The notes under the pieces were generated by a model. That model saw nothing but the letters and a program-made list of their open reading frames with translations, was not told where the DNA came from and searched no databases. Below, one piece after another: positions 7,307-17,877 of a stretch of 64,000 nucleotides of DNA; position 1 is the stretch's first letter; each line of letters starts with the position of its first letter. The translations under genes were made by a program, and so were the position numbers. The stretch comes from CAVXXB01 sp963765585 (GTDB lineage: Bacteria > Calditrichota > Calditrichia > JAJRVZ01): assembly GCA_963765585.1 (NCBI GenBank), contig CAVXXB010000014.1, positions 62,001 through 126,000 of the forward strand, in the 5' to 3' direction.

Positions 7307-10300
7307 TTATCTTTGTAAAATCATCTTGATTGCTTTTTTATACTCTGCCGTCCGCAAATACAACAAATACAAACCGGATGCTACGTTCCGGCCCTGGTCA
7401 TTTTTTCCATTCCACATGACTTCGTAATAACCCGCCTGGCGATAATCATCGCCCGAAAGAGATTTAATTTTTCTGCCCATGATGTCATAAATATCCATAG
7501 ATATTTTACTTGCCTTTGGCAACTCAAACCGTACGCGGGTTTCCGGATTAAATGGATTTGGATAGTTTTGGGCCAGTTGGAAGGATTCCGGCAGATTTTT
7601 AAACCCGGAAGTACTATGTTCAACAAAGTCTGTTTTACCGACAACCAGTTTATACTCTTGTGAACCTGAACTTAGATGAACGACGTCGCTGGTGTATTTA
7701 ACACCGCTTTCCGGTGCAATGATTTGCCATGTATAGTTATCCGGTAAATTGAATGGCATAACTTCGATTATTGTCTCACGCGCTCGGTCACTTTGAATCA
7801 TAAAACTATAAATGTACCCATCTCCGCCAATGGTCCGGAAATCTCCGGTCAGATTTTTTTGGTCTTGTTTAAAATACAGCTCCACAAATTCACCAATTTT
7901 TGGCGGTTCGGGATAATCAAAATGATCCCATCCGTTCTTTGAACGGGAATTGGCCCCGGCGAAATTATAATTATCCTGTAAATTTCCTCCGGTGGCCATC
8001 AGCTGGATATACCAGCCTTGCTCAGAATCCAGGCTTTCTTTGCCCAGGCCCTGACCGGCCTCGGTATTTGGGATTAATAAAGTGGCTGCAAACTGTGCAT
8101 TTACGGCATAACCGCGGAAAGGAACAAGCACCGAATCCTGGCGGGGAATCCAAAGTCCATTATCATATTCAAAAATCACCTCACCCTGCAGCGGTGTTTT
8201 GTTGATCTCGCTGATATCAATATCAAAGGCAAATGGTGAAGCAATCATGTTCCAACCCTGATGCAAATTAATTTCATAGTATTCATCGGATGATATGGAT
8301 GTACAATTTGCATACGCCATTTGTGTGCTTTCACTGGTAATCAACCATAATGACTTACCGGCGGTAAGCGTGTCATTCATATCGCTTGATTCTTCGTATA
8401 CTTCAAATGAGGGATCCCAGTCAAATATCCGGTATTTGGTATTATCATATGGCCCCAGAATATCACCGAACAAATCATCGATACTTTGCTTCCCGGCATC
8501 AAGCGGCAGTGAGATCATCTGGTACTGTTTTGCCTTTGTGGCTTCAATAAAATTACCTGACAGATTTTTTACGCTGCTGATAGCCGGATATTTCTGGCCG
8601 GAATCCGGGCTGACGGCATTGCCGCCGGGGTAACTGGCCTGTACATAATATTCGAGGCCGCGCGGCCCGACGTATTCTGATGGAATCTCTGCCGACCATA
8701 TATTTTCCGTGTTTTCAATGAGTTCAAGATTGTTCAAAGTTTTTTTGTCCGCCTGGTCTAAGATAAAGAATAGCTTCAGAAACCGCTGCCCCTTCTTTGG
8801 TAATTTCGACAGAGAAGAAATAATTACCGGTATCAAAATCAAGCGTATCCACGGAAACATCGATGACAAAATCAACTTTGGATGTATCTTCTACACCAAC
8901 CCCCTGGAGTGAAACTTTTTGTTCCATATTAAGAGGATCATTACTGTAAATATGCAAAGTGTCATAAATTGCACCACCGGACTGCGGCGTAAAATATATA
9001 CCAAGATTGGTGTTTTGCTTCGATTCAATAATCAGACTATCACCAAAATCCTCAACCAAAAAATTGCCTGCCTGTGATGCGAAATCAGGAGGGAAGACTA
9101 CCAAATTGGAATCACCCTGATTACTAATAGTTATCAGGGCTGAATCAGTATCGTTCACAAAAGTGTTATCAAATTCAATGTCTTGCGGATCCACAACAAT
9201 GATGACCGGCGTTTTGGCCAGGCCACTAATCTCAACATCGATTGAGTCGTTATTCGGATCATTGCTAAAAATGGTCAGAGTGGCAGATTTTTCGCCGGCA
9301 GAATCGGCGATGGGATTAAAGAAAATTTTGATGGATAAAGTGCTGTCTTGTTTTATAGAATCACCGGCAGAAATACCGTGTAAAACTGAAGTTCATATTA
9401 TCAGAGATGACAACATTATCGATCTGCAAAATGCCACCACCGGTATTGGATACATCCAGATTTAGGGAATCAGAATATCCAATGTACACCGGATCAAAAT
9501 CAATTTGATTTGGCGACAGATGAATTTGCGGCACCACGCCGGTTCCGGACAAGGCAATGGAGTCAGTATCCACATCCGGGTCATTTGATATGATGTACAA
9601 ATTGGCATTTTTCACACCCTGCGATTCCGGTGAGAATTTGACGGCAACCGATGAACTATCCTCAGGTCCTAAATTAATTGGTACGGTCAATGCAGGCAAA
9701 TCAAACGCCGTTGAATCATTGCCGCTAATGTAAATGGTGTCGATCACCAAGGTTCCACTGCCCGTATTTTTAAGAATAACAGAACGCCAGAGTGAATCAT
9801 CAACAACAATTTCTCCAAATAATAATGAGTCATCGGGAATAGTGGTTAAGATAGGTATAACACCGGTCCCGGTTACTAATGTATCGATTTCCGAATAATC
9901 AGGATCATTGCTGGTAATTGTGAGAGTTATCGAATCTGTACTCTCGGTTTTGGGTGCGTAAGTTATCTGGAAGACATCAGAGGAATCCCCGCTTTCAATT
10001 GTCAAGGGAAGATTTATCTCCGGAATAGAAAAATGCGCATGATCGGGATCAATTTCTATATCGTTTACGAACAAAGTCGTGTCACCGGTGTTCTTGATCC
10101 AGATTGTTTCAGTCGTCGAATCCCCGACCGTTACTTCACCAAAGGCAAAATTCTGCCCTGATATGTCGATAACCGGTTTTACGCCCTGGCCGGATAAACT
10201 GATAGTATACGGGTCATTAAATGGATCATTGCTGCTGAGTTGCAGGACTGCATTGTGGATGCCTGCCATTTTAGGCAGATATGACACTTCAATGGTATCT

Positions 10301-12141
10301 GATGTCACCCCGGGGGACAGGGTATCGCTTGCAAAATACTTCCCAAATTTGAATGATCCCGATGGATTATTTATAATTTGCACATTGCTGATAAATAAGC
10401 TATCCTGACCGGTATTGGAAATGGTAATGCTTTGCACAGAGTCTCCGGAAACCAGGACCTTACTAAAATTGATTACTGACTGAGATGGGGTCAGTACCGG
10501 CGCGGTCCCTTCGCCCACCAGGTCAATATATACGGAGTCCTTTTGCGGATCATTGCTGATAATTAATAATGTATCACGGAAAATCAGATTAGAGTCTGGA
10601 TTGAATATGACAGTGATATTTGCGGAAGATACACTGGCAATACTCAATGGCAAAGTAGTATCCGGGATAGAAAATGAAGAATTACTGGTTAGAAGCTCTC
10701 GAATATGCAGCGCACCCTGGCCAAAATTTGTGATCTTTAGATCTAACTCCGATTGTGTTCCAACTCGTACCTGATCAAAATCCAATTTTGTAGCTGAAAT
10801 AATAATTGTCGGTGTGACTCCCTCTCCGGAGAGAGGAACACTCATGCTATCGGCTGTACCAATGATTATAAGCGATGCCTGGTAGATGCGAGCCGAATCG
10901 GGTGAAAAACTAACGGGTAGAATCAGGCTGTCAAATGGTGCAATAGAAGCGCCGCTTTGCGTGACATCAAAAAATAGTGAATCTGGACCGTCAATTAGAA
11001 TCTCAGAAATATCAAGTTGTGAATCCCGGTAGTTTTTTACAATCACTATGGAATCCTGGACATCGGCTACGGTAACTATGCCGAAGTCTAAAGTTTCAGG
11101 AATTACAACCATTTGGTCGAACCAGTGGCAGGCCCCCGGTCCGCCATAGGCACCCATATCATTTACCGCTGTACCGAGCGAAGGAGGAAAACATTTATCA
11201 TTATAGTTTTCATCGGGATTTCCATCGTCAATGCAGGGGGAACTTATTGACAAGCGCATAGACTCCGTATTGGTGAAATCAGGATCATCATTGCGATTAT
11301 TGGATCCGCCACCGGAATAGGGAGCTTTAATATCGCTAAATGAGATATTAACTGATCCGCCTCCAAATACCACCGACTGATTGTTGTGATAAATAATGGA
11401 ATTTAATCCGGATATTGTGCTTCCTAGTGCCGCAATTCCATGATTTGTGGTCTGATAGGCAATGGTACAATTAACAAACTCGAGTGTATCCGCTGAGGAA
11501 AGCAAGGTAATTCCACCCTGCGAATTATGTGAAATGATACAATTTGTTAAGGAGAGAAAGCCTTCGTCGGAATTGATACCCGAATTGTTATTTCGCATGA
11601 TACGGCTGTTTGAGATATAAGCCCGGCCAAAATTTGAGAGGTCGATACCGTTATCCGAATTATCAGAAATTACCGATCGCCTGATTTCCGCACTGGACCC
11701 GGACAATTCAACGCCATATCCATCTATTGAAAGAACTTTTGAATTTTGGATCAAGGTCAGTGAATTCTCAACTTTAATACCAAAATTATTCGCACCTTCT
11801 ATGCGGCAATAATCAAATTCAATAATCTGTGCTGTGGATAAAACGTGCAATCCGTGATATCCGGCAGAATTTCCTGTATTAGGACGAAATCGAATTGTGT
11901 CAGATTTGCTGCCCAAGGCCGCAAAATCACCATCAATATTAAATTCAAAGTCACCATCAAACAAAACCTCCACACCGGGCTCAATTGTCAGATTAGAAAC
12001 ATTTGTATTTCCGGTTATATGATAAGGAGAATTGGCTTTTGTCCAGGTTGTATCGCTGATATTCCCGGAAATATCAGGCATGGCCATGAGTTGCGTGCCC
12101 AATGCAAAAATACCATATAGTAGAAAAAATCGCCTGATCAT
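7307..12141 (-). CDS. Giant secreted beta-helix / choice-of-anchor D protein with C-terminal sorting domain, frame broken twice as read
   Basis: A secreted protein of about 1,610 residues: signal peptide (residues 1-20), a right-handed beta-helix (about 30-320, many short NS.I..N turns), then at least seven ASPM/SPD-2/Hydin-like repeats of about 100 residues, each starting PxIxxxxxxLDFGxV and ending SNDP...L.GxGV. The C-terminal region ends in a sorting domain (NYPNPFNPETRVRFELP, then GLYLLYLRT) that directs type IX-like export and anchoring. Two breaks: near 9376-9386 (one extra base; both frames continue the same repeat) and in a run of seven A on the coding strand (8740-8746). Both are repaired by removing one base. 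It is convergent with the Clp-cyclase gene (13-base gap) and lies downstream of the TPR and kinase genes. Role probably adhesion or surface structure. Confidence 0.85.
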
Positions 12142-12164
12142 ATTCTTTAATATTTAATTATTTA

Positions 12165-12713
12165 TTATTCATTGTTAGACGGAAAGGCTGGGGGTACTGG
12201 GAGTGGTTTGGGATCCCCCGTTCCATCCTCACTACTGCTTAGTAAAATGATAGTTAAAACACCAACCACAGCCACACTTCCGGCGCCAATCCACAGCCAT
12301 TTTGCATCGTCAGATTTTGCTGACTCTTCCTTTTGGGTCTGTTCTGCTTTTACACTATTTACCAGTTCCACATAGGGTGGCGGATTTTCGGCAATTGTGG
12401 GCGTATAGTTTGGATCTGTTTCCAGTATTTTCTTTACAATTTGCCGGGATGCATCGGGATTGTTTTTTGCCAGATAGGTTTGGGCTAATATTTTATAGGC
12501 TCGTATCAATTCGTCTTGTTGTAATCCACCCGCTTGCAGACAGGATCGTACCAGGGCAATGCTCTCGTCAAACTTGCCTTCATAGTAATTTTGTTCCGCC
12601 TGGTTTAAATTTTCGGCACAACTGTCCTGTGCCAGTACTTGTGCAACCGGAAAAATAGAGTACGACCATAATAGCGCAATAATGATGATATTATGTAATA
12701 TTTTACGTTTCAT
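12165..12713 (-). CDS. TPR-like exported protein with C-terminal membrane helix
   Basis: 182 residues: signal sequence (1-28, ending VLAQ), a helical tetratricopeptide-like region (about 33-95, AEQNYYEGKFDESIALVRSC and YKILAQTYLAKNNP), a Pro-rich link, a Lys/Glu segment and a membrane helix (about 139-160, WLWIGAGSVAVVGVLTIILL) followed by a short Gly/Pro tail. It lies 23 bases upstream of the giant surface protein and downstream of the PEGA kinase gene. Small TPR proteins next to PEGA kinases are common and may act as scaffold or sensor. No enzyme function is suggested. Confidence 0.75.
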   Translation of the reverse strand: MKRKILHNIIIIALLWSYSIFPVAQVLAQDSCAENLNQAEQNYYEGKFDESIALVRSCLQAGGLQQDELIRAYKILAQTYLAKNNPDASRQIVKKILETDPNYTPTIAENPPPYVELVNSVKAEQTQKEESAKSDDAKWLWIGAGSVAVVGVLTIILLSSSEDGTGDPKPLPVPPAFPSNNE

Positions 12714-12821
12714 TTTTTATCAAAAAGATTGGTTTTAGCCCACTAATTAATTATCGAATAAATAGTCGTGATAATTAAGTAAAAAACAACAGTTTTGCAA
12801 GTAATGTCTGGTAAGAAAGAT

Positions 12822-15050
12822 TTATAAAACTTTTTTAAAAATAAATTTTATGGGTTCATCCGGAGTGGAATCCAACATCAGTTTACGTTCACCGTTGACC
12901 AAAATATATCCATCCTTTTTTGCAGCAATGGTTCGCTGGCCCACTCTGACAGAGATTTCCTTTGGTGTCATCTCACCGGTTAGTTTATCATCTATAACGA
13001 TTTCTGCCCAGATTGGATTCCCACTGGCATCAAATGCAGTCACGCTAAGATTCACCAGGTTATTGAAATTGACCGGAATTTCCAATATTTCTTCATCATG
13101 AATATTGATCACTTTCTCCCACTCTCCGTATAGTGGATGAACAACCCGCAATTTATGTTCTCCGGCTGACAACACGGAACTATATTTTACATTTGTATCT
13201 TTCTTTTTTAAATCACCATCAATATAAATAGAGCCCCAGGGTTGTATTAAAATATTCAGAGTCCCTTCGGCGGCAATCAATTCGGCATATATTTTATTTT
13301 CCGGTTTATCTTCAAGTTCAATTCCGGTTTCGTAGAACCGGTAACCCTCTTTCTCAACGCGAAGCGTATGAGACCCTGGCGTGAGACTATCAATCTGTAA
13401 TGGCGTGCGGCTGTATAAAATTTGCTTGTCGTCAATACTGACCGTGGCTCCGGGGGGCGTGGATTCTATATTTAGCATGGTATAACTTATTAAAGGTTCG
13501 ATAATTTTTTCCTCGGACGCTTCAGAATTTACTATTACCTGTTTGGCCAGATTTTCGGATGTTTGCGTCTCCTGGACTAAAAACGCATTTATTTTGGGAT
13601 TCAAGCCTGGTTTTAGATCGATGGTTTGTTCGAACCGGCTATAACCAGGACGGGTCACGCGCAGGTGATAATTACCGGCTGGTATGGTAATCTCATCCGA
13701 GGACTGAAGATTATATTGCGTACCATCCAGATAAATTTCTGAATCTTCTGGATAAAGGCTAAGTGAAAACCTTGATAGAGGAGTGAGTTCAAATGACAGA
13801 TAGTTGAGCGAGTCGTTGTGAATTTCAACCAAAGTGTCAAGGGTGATATAATTATCTCTCCGAATGCTTAGGGACAAAGCAGAGTACCCGATATTGTCCG
13901 AGAAGTATGGTGTGATTCCAACAGAATCATCGTTTATATAAATCTGGGATTCTTCGGGATTTGTAACGATCATTACAGCTTGTTTTTTATCAGCATCAGG
14001 AAATAAATATATTATTGCGATGGCAATAATAAGCACAGAAAAGGCAAGAGCCGCCTTGCCTAACGAATATCGTTTCTTAGATTTAATCTCAGGAAGTTCC
14101 GGGATAACTTGCTCGGGAACACTGTCATTAAAAAATGAAATATCATACGCTGCGGTTGGGGGCTCGGAGATGTCCTGCCTCTCATCCCCAGCATCCTCAT
14201 AATCTAATGCCAATCCGCTTTCTTTTTCAAATTCATGGATGGTCTCAAACATCTCATCAATTGTCTGGAACCGGTCTTCTTGTTTTTTCTCTATGGCATG
14301 CATCACAAGACTATTCAAACTAACCGGAACATCAGGGTTAAAATGAGTGGGCGGCGGAAACTGGCGTCTTATAATGGCTTCGCGGATTGTAAAATCTGTA
14401 TCATCTTTGCGAAATGGAATTTTACCCGTCAACATTTCATAAAAAGTCAGACCAAGGGCGTAGATGTCGCTGCGAAAATCTGTGAAATGCAGGCCTTTTA
14501 CCTGCTCCGGTGACATGTAATACAAAGTGCCGCCGGTAGAGGAAACCACAGTATGATTATTGCTGCGCTGATCTTTGGCCAATCCGAAATCAGTTACTTT
14601 AACCACACCACTTTTTGTGATCATGACATTGTTGGGTTTAATATCACGATGAATAATTCCAAGGCGGTGGGCATGACCAATTGCGCTGAGCATTTGTTTG
14701 AAAATGACCAGTGCTTCACGCCAAGGCATAGCCTTTTCTTCACGGATTCGTTTTGCCAGTGTGATTCCCTCGACATATTCCATCACAATAAACCACTGAT
14801 TGTCGTCGAGTCGTAAATCATATATACTAACGATGTTTGGATCATGAAGGCGGGCCAGGGCGCGGGCCTCAGTTCTGAAGCGATTTAAAAATATCTCATC
14901 ATTGGCAAGACCGAGAACGATTGTTTTAACAGCAACCAGTTTGTCGAGGTTTACATTAAGGGCCTTAAAAACCTGGCCCATGCCGCCTCGACCAATTTCT
15001 TCCAAAATTTTATAGTGATCGATTATCGATCCTACAGTCACATTTGCCAT
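12822..15050 (-). CDS. Transmembrane Ser/Thr protein kinase with PEGA repeats
   Basis: 742 residues. The Hanks-type kinase domain (about 12-275) has the Gly loop IGRGGMGQVF, K42, HRDIKPNN (D136) and DFGLAKD (D154), so it looks active. A membrane helix follows at about 333-350 (ALAFSVLIIAIAIIYLF). The outer part has four or five PEGA-type repeats of about 65 residues (for example STPPGATVSIDD, LTPGSHTLRVEKEGY, LSAGEHKLRVVHPLY), thought to bind surface or cell-wall structures. Such kinases pass outside signals to cytosolic targets by phosphorylation. Downstream lie the TPR protein and the giant surface protein. Confidence 0.93.
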   Translation of the reverse strand: MANVTVGSIIDHYKILEEIGRGGMGQVFKALNVNLDKLVAVKTIVLGLANDEIFLNRFRTEARALARLHDPNIVSIYDLRLDDNQWFIVMEYVEGITLAKRIREEKAMPWREALVIFKQMLSAIGHAHRLGIIHRDIKPNNVMITKSGVVKVTDFGLAKDQRSNNHTVVSSTGGTLYYMSPEQVKGLHFTDFRSDIYALGLTFYEMLTGKIPFRKDDTDFTIREAIIRRQFPPPTHFNPDVPVSLNSLVMHAIEKKQEDRFQTIDEMFETIHEFEKESGLALDYEDAGDERQDISEPPTAAYDISFFNDSVPEQVIPELPEIKSKKRYSLGKAALAFSVLIIAIAIIYLFPDADKKQAVMIVTNPEESQIYINDDSVGITPYFSDNIGYSALSLSIRRDNYITLDTLVEIHNDSLNYLSFELTPLSRFSLSLYPEDSEIYLDGTQYNLQSSDEITIPAGNYHLRVTRPGYSRFEQTIDLKPGLNPKINAFLVQETQTSENLAKQVIVNSEASEEKIIEPLISYTMLNIESTPPGATVSIDDKQILYSRTPLQIDSLTPGSHTLRVEKEGYRFYETGIELEDKPENKIYAELIAAEGTLNILIQPWGSIYIDGDLKKKDTNVKYSSVLSAGEHKLRVVHPLYGEWEKVINIHDEEILEIPVNFNNLVNLSVTAFDASGNPIWAEIVIDDKLTGEMTPKEISVRVGQRTIAAKKDGYILVNGERKLMLDSTPDEPIKFIFKKVL

Positions 15051-15122
15051 ATTGTTGATATTTTACATTAAAGATAATTGATCTGTGTACAATTCCTCAA
15101 ATTAAGAGAATATTGCCTACAT

Positions 15123-15308
15123 TTACTCCGATTGTGAATTTCTGTAAAAATCGTATAAAAATTGCTCATCTTTCGGAGACAGGTCATAGCGTAGAACTGC
15201 ATCCTGAATGAGGGCAAATTTTTCTCTTCCCTGATCGTCTTTCAGACCGTCAGAGACCCATTTTACGGCTCTTTTCAGAGATTCACTCTTTGGAATCACT
15301 GTAGTCAT
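15123..15308 (-). CDS. Small conserved protein, function unknown
   Basis: A 61-residue soluble protein, starting MTTVIPKSESLKRAVKW and ending in a DLSPKDEQFLYDFY motif. Similar short proteins with an N-terminal SESL-R/K-A-V/I-KW and a C-terminal LSPKD-x-FL occur in other environmental bacteria, to my recollection, without known role. A predicted helical bundle; no Cys, no metal motif. It stands alone between the kinase and the efflux operon with its own ATG. Confidence 0.65.
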   Translation of the reverse strand: MTTVIPKSESLKRAVKWVSDGLKDDQGREKFALIQDAVLRYDLSPKDEQFLYDFYRNSQSE

Positions 15309-15375
15309 GGGGACAATACTCCTAATATCGAATTGTCGATCAATTTGATTATAACTTGAATAAAATCAACAATAA

Positions 15376-16497
15376 TTACGCAAGTCGCTTGTGAAAGTTC
15401 AATACCCCAAGCATAAAAATAATGATGCTGTATATGGCCAGGGGAATGGCATCAACAAGCAGGTATGGCAGGGTGGCACCTTTAAGAAATATATCACGGG
15501 TAATATTTAGAAAATAACGCATGGGATTCAGATAGGTTATATTTTGAAGAATATCAGGCATGTTCTGTATAGGAATAAAAAATCCACTCATTAATAACAT
15601 AAATACCATAAAAAACCAGGCTAAAAACATGGCTTCCTGTTGTGTATTGGTTAGGGTTGAGACAAAAATTCCGAAACCCAGAGTCGTAAAGAGAAATGGG
15701 AGCGCCAGAAACGCCAGAAGCAAATAGCTTCCCTGTATATGTATATCAAAAATAAAACTGGCACAAATAATGACAACCATTAATTCAATAAAAGTAAGTA
15801 TAAGAAAGGGCAGGATTTTACCAAATAGTAATTGATAGCGTTTTAGCGGCGTGACCATCAGCTGTTCCATTGTACCGATTTCTTTTTCTTTTACCAGGCT
15901 GATTGCGGATAACATCATTGATATAATAGTCATTAGTGAGACAACAAGGCCAGGAATCATAAATTGTGCATTATCGAGATTAAGGTTGTACCACATGCGT
16001 TCCTGGTTTTGCACAAGATGCATCTGTTCCGGGCCCTGGTTGAGAATAAAGTCCAAGCCTGAACTCTGAGCATATTGTGTTAAAATACCCTGCGCATATC
16101 CCATGGCAATTCCGGCTGAGTTGCCATCCAAACCATCCAGAATGAGCTGGATCTCCGGCTGCTGATTTGTACTCAGATCAGATGCAAAGTGATTGGGTAT
16201 GACCAGCACAATTTGTGCATCCCACTCCTGCACGGCACTTTCTATTTTTACGGGATCGGTTTCATAACCAATGATAACAAAACGATCGGTATTGGCAAAG
16301 GAACGGGTAATTTCATGACTAATCTGGGAGTTATCATAATCGGCGATCAGAAGAGATACATTTTTCACTTCATTCGTAATGGTGAATCCTAATACAATCA
16401 TTTGTATTAACGGCATCCCGAAGATTATTCCAATCATTTCCCGGGTCCGGAAAATTTGTCTGAATTCTTTTCGCATCATATATAATATTTGGCGCAT
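15376..16497 (-). CDS. ABC-2 type efflux permease (second subunit)
   Basis: 373 residues with the ABC-2 layout: an N-terminal helix (about 20-40, IIGIFGMPLIQMIVLGF), a large outside loop (about 45-180) and five C-terminal helices (about 180-370). The motif EKEIGTMEQLMVTPLKRYQLLFGKILPF is the cytosolic coupling helix typical of YhhJ/YbhR-type exporters. It starts 1 base after the stop of the paralogous permease, so the two are translated together and probably form a heterodimer with the two ATPases upstream. Last gene of the efflux operon. Confidence 0.9.
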   Translation of the reverse strand: MRQILYMMRKEFRQIFRTREMIGIIFGMPLIQMIVLGFTITNEVKNVSLLIADYDNSQISHEITRSFANTDRFVIIGYETDPVKIESAVQEWDAQIVLVIPNHFASDLSTNQQPEIQLILDGLDGNSAGIAMGYAQGILTQYAQSSGLDFILNQGPEQMHLVQNQERMWYNLNLDNAQFMIPGLVVSLMTIISMMLSAISLVKEKEIGTMEQLMVTPLKRYQLLFGKILPFLILTFIELMVVIICASFIFDIHIQGSYLLLAFLALPFLFTTLGFGIFVSTLTNTQQEAMFLAWFFMVFMLLMSGFFIPIQNMPDILQNITYLNPMRYFLNITRDIFLKGATLPYLLVDAIPLAIYSIIIFMLGVLNFHKRLA

Positions 16498-16498
16498 T

Positions 16499-17614
16499 TT
16501 ATTTCTCCAGATTGGTGCTGAATCGACTGACGGCCCTGCGCAGTAAAACGAGAGACATCACGGTTAGAAAGAGAGCCTGTGGGAGCAGTTGCATCAATGT
16601 GTTCCCTTTAAGGAGTATTCCACGAAGAATTATCATATAATATTTTGCCGGTACAATATATGATATATATTGCAAAACAACCGGCATGGACTGAATTGGG
16701 AAAATAAAACCGGATATCATTACGGTCGGGAGCAGGGTCACTACAATGGCAATCATCATGGCCACCTGTTGGGTGTGAACCAGGGTGGATATCATCAAGC
16801 CGAGGCTTAGCGAGGTTAGAATATATAGTAGAGAGAGAAAAATCAGAAGGATATAATTGCCAAGAAACGGTAAATCGAAAAGTAAATTTCCTAATACCAG
16901 AATTAAAAAACCATCCATGAATGCCAGCAATACATACGGTAACACTTTGCCAATGATGATTTCCCGCGGTTTGACCGGTGAGACAAGGATCTGCTCTAAT
17001 GTGCCTAATTCTTTCTCACGGGTAATGGTGATGCTGGTGAGCATTGCCGATATCATTATCAGAATCAGTGCGATCAGGCCCGGTACAAAAAAGTAGGCAC
17101 TTTTTAAATCTGGATTATACCAGATACGTGGCTTTATTTGAAAGGGTATGGGTAAAGTGCCGCCATATTTACTATTAAAATTCAGAATGATACCATTACA
17201 ATAACCCCGGATAAGTGTCGCCGCATTGGGATCAGATGCATCAATCATGATCTGAATTGGGGTTTGGGCCTGCCGTTGAAAATCTTTACTGAAATGTTGA
17301 TTAACTATCAGGACAACGCGCGCTTTTCTAAGTAAAAAGACTTCCTCAATTTCTTCCATTTTGCCATTATAGTGGCTAACATTAAAAAAATTGCTACCGG
17401 AAAATTCGTCAATCAGGTTGCGTGAAATGGCAGTACGGTCAAAGTCCACTACTGCCATATCTATATTATCAATTTCCATATCAAGTGCATAGCCAAATAG
17501 AACCAGCATCAATAAGGGCATTGCAATTATAATCAATAAACTACGCTTATCATATATAATATGAAGAAACTCTTTTTTTGCGATAGCCTTGATTCTACTG
17601 CGATGATTTTTCAT
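16499..17614 (-). CDS. ABC-2 type efflux permease (first subunit)
   Basis: A paralogue of the next gene with the same layout and the coupling motif EKELGTLEQILVSPVKPREIIIGKVLPY. The open frame extends 14 codons further upstream, but I place the start at the ATG 17612-17614 (MKNHRSR), where a GAGAGA ribosome site is present and the basic tail before the first helix looks natural. A block of nested repeats (17651-17862) separates it from the ATPase genes, so the operon may be punctuated there. Confidence 0.9.
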   Translation of the reverse strand: MKNHRSRIKAIAKKEFLHIIYDKRSLLIIIAMPLLMLVLFGYALDMEIDNIDMAVVDFDRTAISRNLIDEFSGSNFFNVSHYNGKMEEIEEVFLLRKARVVLIVNQHFSKDFQRQAQTPIQIMIDASDPNAATLIRGYCNGIILNFNSKYGGTLPIPFQIKPRIWYNPDLKSAYFFVPGLIALILIMISAMLTSITITREKELGTLEQILVSPVKPREIIIGKVLPYVLLAFMDGFLILVLGNLLFDLPFLGNYILLIFLSLLYILTSLSLGLMISTLVHTQQVAMMIAIVVTLLPTVMISGFIFPIQSMPVVLQYISYIVPAKYYMIILRGILLKGNTLMQLLPQALFLTVMSLVLLRRAVSRFSTNLEK

Positions 17615-17650
17615 ATATAATCTCTCAATACTTGCAGGTAGTGTAAAAGT

Positions 17651-17862
17651 AACCACAGAGTAACCATCTATAATCTAGAAACTTCTGAAAAATGATTATA
17701 TTTGCCTTAACGTCATTCTGAACTTGTTTCAGAATCCCTTTAAATAGACCCTGAAATAAATTCAGGGTGACGAAATTCAAGTATTTATTACATTTTTCAG
17801 AAGGTTCAATCAATAAACTTCTTTTTAATAGATCTCCATGCATTTCTCTGTGTGCTCTGTGG
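17651..17862. repeat. CCACAGAG inverted-repeat unit enclosing a 120-bp element
   Basis: AACCACAGAGTAACC at 17651-17665 and TCTCTGTGTGCTCTGTGG at 17845-17862 are the outer inverted ends of the same family as 3451-3595 and 40984-41125. Inside lies a complete 120-bp element (17683-17802). The unit sits inside the efflux operon between ATPase and permease genes, where it would add a long hairpin to the mRNA. Confidence 0.7.
17683..17802. mobile_element. 120-bp miniature inverted-repeat element, copy A
   Basis: Perfect 12-base terminal inverted repeats, TTCTGAAAAATG at 17683-17694 and CATTTTTCAGAA at 17791-17802, enclose two REP-like palindromes (17711-17736 and 17746-17772). Copy B at 22581-22700 has exactly the same length and order; a longer relative is at 30244-30409. 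No coding capacity, so it would need an enzyme from elsewhere. No target duplication is obvious. Confidence 0.7.
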
Positions 17863-17877
17863 AATCATATTTTAATA

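Noticed and set aside
12302..12658. 118-residue plus-strand ORF
   Set aside because: Antisense to the TPR-like protein, with irregular composition typical of a shadow frame.
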